Shown here piece after piece: positions 59,336 to 64,000 of a DNA stretch of 64,000 nt. Source of the DNA: Cichorium intybus (taxonomy: Eukaryota; Streptophyta; Magnoliopsida; Asterales; Asteraceae); the NCBI GenBank assembly GCA_023525715.1, contig CM042013.1, positions 72,260,994 to 72,324,993 of the forward strand. The letters run 5' to 3'. Within the stretch, counting starts at the first letter, position 1. Each line of letters opens with the position of its first letter. The position numbers and the translations under genes are program-made. The notes under the pieces were generated by a model. That model made no database searches. It was not told the origin of the DNA and saw nothing but the letters and a program-made list of their open reading frames with translations.

Positions 59336-60044
59336 TCGTGGACCCGGTGGTGAAGAAGCTGATACGACGGAGCAAGTGTACGGTTCAACAACTATTTACC
59401 TTCCGCATGGGATCATCAGGATTCTCCGCTGTTGCTAACCGGTACGTTTATGATCTGGTGACTACTTTTCTAACATTCGTGCATTGTATCTTTTTTTATA
59501 AAATCAAGTATAAAAATCACAAATGTTTGTTGACAGTGGAAGATATCTGAAAGTGCTGGAAATTCCAAATAGTGATATCACAGACGATATGATATTAAAG
59601 CATATAAAGCCACTACCAAATCTTACACTCTTAGATATCAGCGATTGCTCAAACATCACAGCCAAAGGCATTGAAGCATTCGGTACTCATTGCAAGTCTT
59701 TAATTCACTTGAAAAGAAACATGTGGAACGGCCCAAAGCCTAGTTCACGTTTTCTAGATGATTATGAAGCAGAAACCATAGCAAACACAATGCCAAATAT
59801 ACAAAGTCTTGAATTTTTTTATGCTCGATTTGGTGATTCGGGTCTTTCTGAAATACTCAACAAATGCAAGTCTCTTACTCATCTTGACATTAAATCATGT
59901 TGGAATGTGGAATTGCGTGGTGATATTAATGCGATGCGTATAACCGAGAGGCTAAAGAGTTTCTTTCCCCCTTCCCCCTTGGTACTACAGAGATTCTGAG
60001 TCTGAGTATGCGTATGAGTCAGAATCCTCATAATCAGGATCTTC

Positions 60045-60117
60045 GGAATCGGAATCGGAATCGGATTCAGAATCGGAATCGGAATCGGAATCAGAATCAG
60101 AATCAGAATCAGAATCA
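60045..60117. repeat. Expanded GAATCN hexanucleotide run
   Basis: About a dozen units of 'gaatcg', 'gaatca' or 'gattca' at the place that encodes the Ser/Glu tail in the sister genes. Here it lies beyond the frameshift stop of copy D, so it is untranslated. Confidence 0.95.
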
Positions 60118-60363
60118 TATTTTGGTTGGTTTTGTGTTTTTTTATTATTAAGAAAGTGAGTAGACATGTTAGATATGGCAATACATCAAACTATGCAAGT
60201 TTTTGTGCACGATTAACTAAATATTATGTGGCCTTGTATGATATTTTGATAAGGTTATGTTTATTTATGTAGCTATTCACTTTTTTGAAGTATCAACTAA
60301 GTGATTTTTTTAGACAATTAAATAAGTTTCATTTCGCATAAAATTGAAATTGGTGATACGAAC

Positions 60364-61145
60364 TAGAATTGAAAAACGTGTAGTTTCGTGTCAAGATATC
60401 AAACGGGTTGAGAGAGCTTGACCATAACCCCACATGTTTAATAATCGTATCGTGTCGTGTCAATCCGTTTATTTTTGTGTTGTGTTAACGGTAGACCTGA
60501 CAATTCGTGTATTCATGTCGTTTCCACGTGTTACACACGAATTTGACACGATACAAATACAGAAAGAGAAATAAGCTTTATCTCATTTTTTAATGTATTT
60601 ATGTCGTGTAATGTCTCTCACGAATTCGTGTATTTGTGTCTCAAATTGCTAGGTCTGGTTAACGGGTTTAGGGGTTAGACTTTGTAAATCTGTCATATTG
60701 TATAATGTTGAAATATTAACAAGTGGAAAGAGGGAAAGTTGGTGAGACAAAAATGCAAAAATGAAAATTTGGAAAGAGTAGAAATTGGGAGACAGAATGG
60801 AAAAATCCATTGCAAGTTAAAAGTACAAAGTGGAAAGAGTGAGAGTTGGAAAAGCGGATGAACGCAGCCACGAGGACTAGATAGTGGCTAACTGAGACCG
60901 TGGAGTATATGAGAATGAAAAAAGTAAAAACTAAGCATTACTTAGGGGAAAAAGTTGTTTTTACATTACAAAGTGACTCAATCCATGATTTTTTTTTTCA
61001 ATTTTCATTTTGGTTTTGTGTTTCTTTAATAATCGCGCCGTGTCGTGTCGTGTCAATCCGTTTAATAAAACGAGCTGAAATCTCTTACCAAAACCCGCTT
61101 ATTTCGTGTTGGGTTAGCGTGTCGTGTCAGTTTTTGCCACCTCTA
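60364..61145. mobile_element. hAT-type element, duplicate of 26891-27673
   Basis: Same ends and TSD (ATACGAAC / ATATGAAC) as the partner in the copy A flank. It arrived by segmental duplication, not by a new insertion. Confidence 0.75.
60492..60657. mobile_element. Nested hAT MITE, duplicate of 27019-27186
   Basis: Flanked by GTTAACGG at 60484-60491 and 60658-60665, as in the partner. Confidence 0.85.
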
Positions 61146-61221
61146 ATATGAACTAGTTATTTGATGTATTATAAATGGAAATACAATTTGTAATTTTTGA
61201 TCAAAAACTAGACAATTGTTA

Positions 61222-61483
61222 GGGTGGACGAAGGGATACCCGTCGAACCCGCCATATGCCGAACCTGCCCTCAACCTGCTGCTGGATGGTGCAGAAGCCG
61301 CATCGAACCCGTCACCTCCAACCCGCTGCCCCCTTTTCCTTCTTTGCCTTCGACTCCAAGCGGCTACACGAACCCTCAATCTCTTCTCTTTAAACCCGTC
61401 ACCGGCCGGACCCGCACGACACCGGAGGTGCCGCACTGTCTATCCCATGAACCGCACCCCATCTTTTACTGCTCCGTCCACCA
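61222..61483. mobile_element. PIF/Harbinger MITE, duplicate of 27750-27999
   Basis: TTA on both sides. It is 12 bp longer than the partner, which lacks the short 'gccctcaacct' segment. Confidence 0.85.
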
Positions 61484-61798
61484 TTATAGTAATTTAGTTT
61501 TAAATTGGGTAAGTCATAAAAATGACCAAAATGGGATATTTTATTACACAAAAACAAAATGATTACTTTAACAGATATCATAAAAGAATCTTCTTAAAAT
61601 GAACTTTGTTAAGCTAATTTTTTGGTGACATGTTTTTTTATTTGGAAACTTTGGTTTACTTTGTGAACGAAATTATCATTTCTTTTGAATTATGATGTTA
61701 CATTGCAAAAAAAAAGGGGATCGCAAATATTTTCTAAATATTTTTTAGTGGAGACATATCATAAAACCTTATTATAAAATACAAAAGAATTTTATATA

Positions 61799-62049
61799 GG
61801 GTGTGTTTGACATAAGACCTTTATAAGCTTTTTAGAGTTTTTAACTTTTATTTTTTTTTTAAAAAAAAACTTGAATAAATGAATAAATTTCATTCGGTGA
61901 CACGAGCTTAAAACTTTTATTTCAAATAAAAAACTCTGAATCTAAAAACTACTTCAAGTAGCGTACAAAAAACTCATACGTATTATAAAAATTACTATAT
62001 TGCCCTTAAAAATATAACCAACTATTAGCTAGTTTTCACAAACACACCC
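61799..62049. mobile_element. MITE-like element, duplicate of 28314-28558
   Basis: GGGTGTGTTTG and CAAACACACCC ends. Here the right end keeps the full inverted repeat that has changed in the partner. Confidence 0.55.
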
Positions 62050-64000
62050 ATAATGAGTGAGTATTTTGAAATAAATGTTCAAAACGTGTTCATTTTCTGC
62101 AATGACACCTTTCATTTTGGTAATATTGCGATTAACCCTTGTTAACCATATTTATCTCATCAGTTAGTTAAAAAATTAGAAAAAAAACAAAAACCATATG
62201 AGTCACCTAAGCTCAACTTTACTGTTTCCACTCATAAAAATTGCATCTTTGCCTCGTTACCGTGCTTAATTTATCTCTAGAGGATTGTTACACTAAAGGA
62301 CGAGTGTTGCTGAGATGTCTTAACTCATGATGGAATAGTTAATTCATATATTTTCCTATAATAACAGTTTTTTTACACTCACTAAAGAGTCGAAGTACCT
62401 TGAAGAAACTATCATAATCATGTATTCCTTCTCATAACATGAATGATTTTGCTGAATACATTTAGAAATAGGAGAGATTTTTCTGCAAAAAAAATGGTCT
62501 TTCAAATAAAATGTTGAGAACTTAGTGGTTTTTCTTAAATCTCCCTAATAATTAGGAAACTAGTAGTTTCCTATTAGTTTACTTAAATCTCTAGTGACCT
62601 TTTGGATGAATATGTCGATCTATAAAATGTAATAAATCCATCACAACTCTCTTAGACCCAAATCTCATCACTTAAGGAGCATAACGGTTTAGGTCCATAA
62701 ATATGGTCCAATGTCCAAACCTTAGAACATCCAAAGTACTATTGGTTCTCTGCAAGTTACCCCCGCGTAATGTGTCACAAATGAGTTTGGTGTCAGCCAT
62801 TTAGAGAGGGCGGTTTATCCATTTAATATCATTATTTTTTTGTAACTATTACGAGCCCAATGTAACAAACTTTATAAACATTATTACACTTAATATACTA
62901 TATTTAAATTTTCAAAAAATCTTCAAATTAATAAATAAATTGATTATAAAATCAATAAATATACCTTAATCATTTAATTAAATAACAAACAATAAATCAC
63001 CAATTAATTTTTTTTAAAATTAAACAAGGGCAGAATAGCTATTTTAGATCAGAAAAGGATGATAGAAGTTACAAGCGTTATAAACAAAAAAGGTTAAAAA
63101 ACATAAGGATCCAATATATAACTTTGGTAAAAGATAGGGACTATACATATAATTCATTTGAACATTTATGGTAGGAAAAGAAAACTTTTAGGCAAATGGG
63201 TGTAAACATGAAAGACGTGTTGGGGTAAACAGCACGGGATCGATAAACTTCAAACCTCATGTAACACCACTTTCGAATTGGTATGCATGAGTTAACTTCC
63301 TTGGATAATCCTAAGATATATGCTTAAAATATGGTGGTAGTAATGTAATGGTTTGGTGGGAAGAGGACCTAAATGTAAGAAATTTTGTTAGAAGGGCCGT
63401 TTTGCTAAACTGGTAAAACTATGGACTAAGGCTCATTTAGTCAAGGACTTAAGTGAATACTAAGTTTATATATGGGGTATAACTTAAAAACTTAAGAGTT
63501 CTGAAATAACCGAAACTTAAGGGACCAAATTTTGCTAAAACCTTTAAGTTACATGTAAAAGCCGGAACCTTCCTCATTTCTTCAGCATTTTTATGCTTTT
63601 GAGAAGGAGAAGGAGCTGGAAAATGGCAATTTCTTGCTTGCATGAAGGTTTTATCTTGAGTTGAAGAACTAGCAAAGGATTTAAAGATTTCTAACACATT
63701 AAGGTAAGAATCCATTTTATTCATGCTTGCAACCCTAATTTTAGGTTGGAGTTGCTATGAAATCTGTGTTCTAAGTTAGGGGAGGGTTACATCTATGATC
63801 CTAAGTGATTTATTCTTGTTTCCATGCACCATGTGGTCACTATTCAACTAATAGGTACCTTAGATTCAGGAGTTATGAGATTCTAATCATATAAACCTTA
63901 GAATTTGAGGATTTTGGTGCAATGTTGGATTTTGTTGAAAATGATAGGTCATAGATAGTATTTTGGATGAAAGTAACCATTACTAATTGTTCTTTAATGA

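Larger units (their letters stand above)
54015..60000 (+). pseudogene. FBW2-like: FBW2-like copy D: scrambled, split by copia
   Basis: The 5' part starts with a bit of exon 2 ('aaagcatataaagccac', 54017) fused at 'accaaa' to the exon 1 start (ATGGGGTTTA at 54042). It then jumps to the later F-box region (CCTGGATGGAGG, 54061-54150), so about 160 bp of exon 1 including most of the F-box is gone. The copia element lies at 54151-59335. Exon 1 resumes at 59336-59441, followed by a 95-bp GT-AG intron (59442-59536) and exon 2 (59537-60000). Exon 2 keeps the LRR region but a frameshift near 59973 replaces the acidic tail with SPLVLQRF and a stop. The intron start resembles copy C; exon 2 and the 3' flank resemble copy A. 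Non-functional. Confidence 0.88.
59537..64000 (+). repeat. Segmental duplication unit (partner 26129-30510)
   Basis: Exon 2 of copy D and its 3' flank match the copy A unit over its whole length to the window end. It holds no independent gene that I can support. Confidence 0.92.

Overview
The window is nuclear DNA of a flowering plant, most likely a eudicot. It is AT-rich, its genes have GT-AG introns, and it is dense in plant transposons (Ty1/copia, Ty3/gypsy, MULE, hAT, PIF/Harbinger, Helitron, SINE). The one clear single-copy gene is an intronless PPR gene that closely resembles Arabidopsis At4g20740. Some repeats look like those of Asteraceae, but that family assignment is a guess.

Layout. 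1-6.2 kb: a 3.3-kb Helitron carrying exon fragments of DDB1 and serine racemase, then a DUF569 fragment and an LRR-protein pseudogene, with a hAT MITE beside the latter. 7.1-9.3 kb: the PPR gene on the minus strand, with a MULE-type MITE, a SINE and a Harbinger-type element upstream. 11.4-12.5 kb: a truncated PPR gene and an alpha/beta-hydrolase fragment. 15.6-24.4 kb: a truncated Ty3/gypsy element with a 2.8-kb LTR, abutting a truncated copia element. 24.7-60 kb: four copies (A-D) of an FBW2-like F-box/LRR gene, all on the plus strand. 60-64 kb: a near-duplicate of the 3' flank of copy A.

The FBW2-like array is the main biological unit. Each copy has an F-box exon, a GT-AG intron at the same site, and an LRR exon ending in an acidic Ser/Glu tail. 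Copies B and C have intact frames of about 307 and 308 residues. Copy A is broken by a 10-nt insertion and a later 1-nt deletion. Copy D is a chimera with a scrambled 5' end, split by a copia element, and has a frameshifted C-terminus. In Arabidopsis FBW2 is an SCF substrate receptor acting on AGO1; whether these copies share that target is unknown.

Most other DNA is transposons whose insertions can be read exactly from target-site duplications, nesting and empty sites in the sister copies. Both complete copia elements have TSDs, LTRs and a tRNA-iMet primer site. All copia polyproteins are broken, mostly by C-to-T or G-to-A nonsense changes. No tRNA, rRNA or CRISPR locus was seen, and no new multi-gene system was recognised. 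The most novel material is the F-box array and the gene fragments carried by the Helitron and a MULE.
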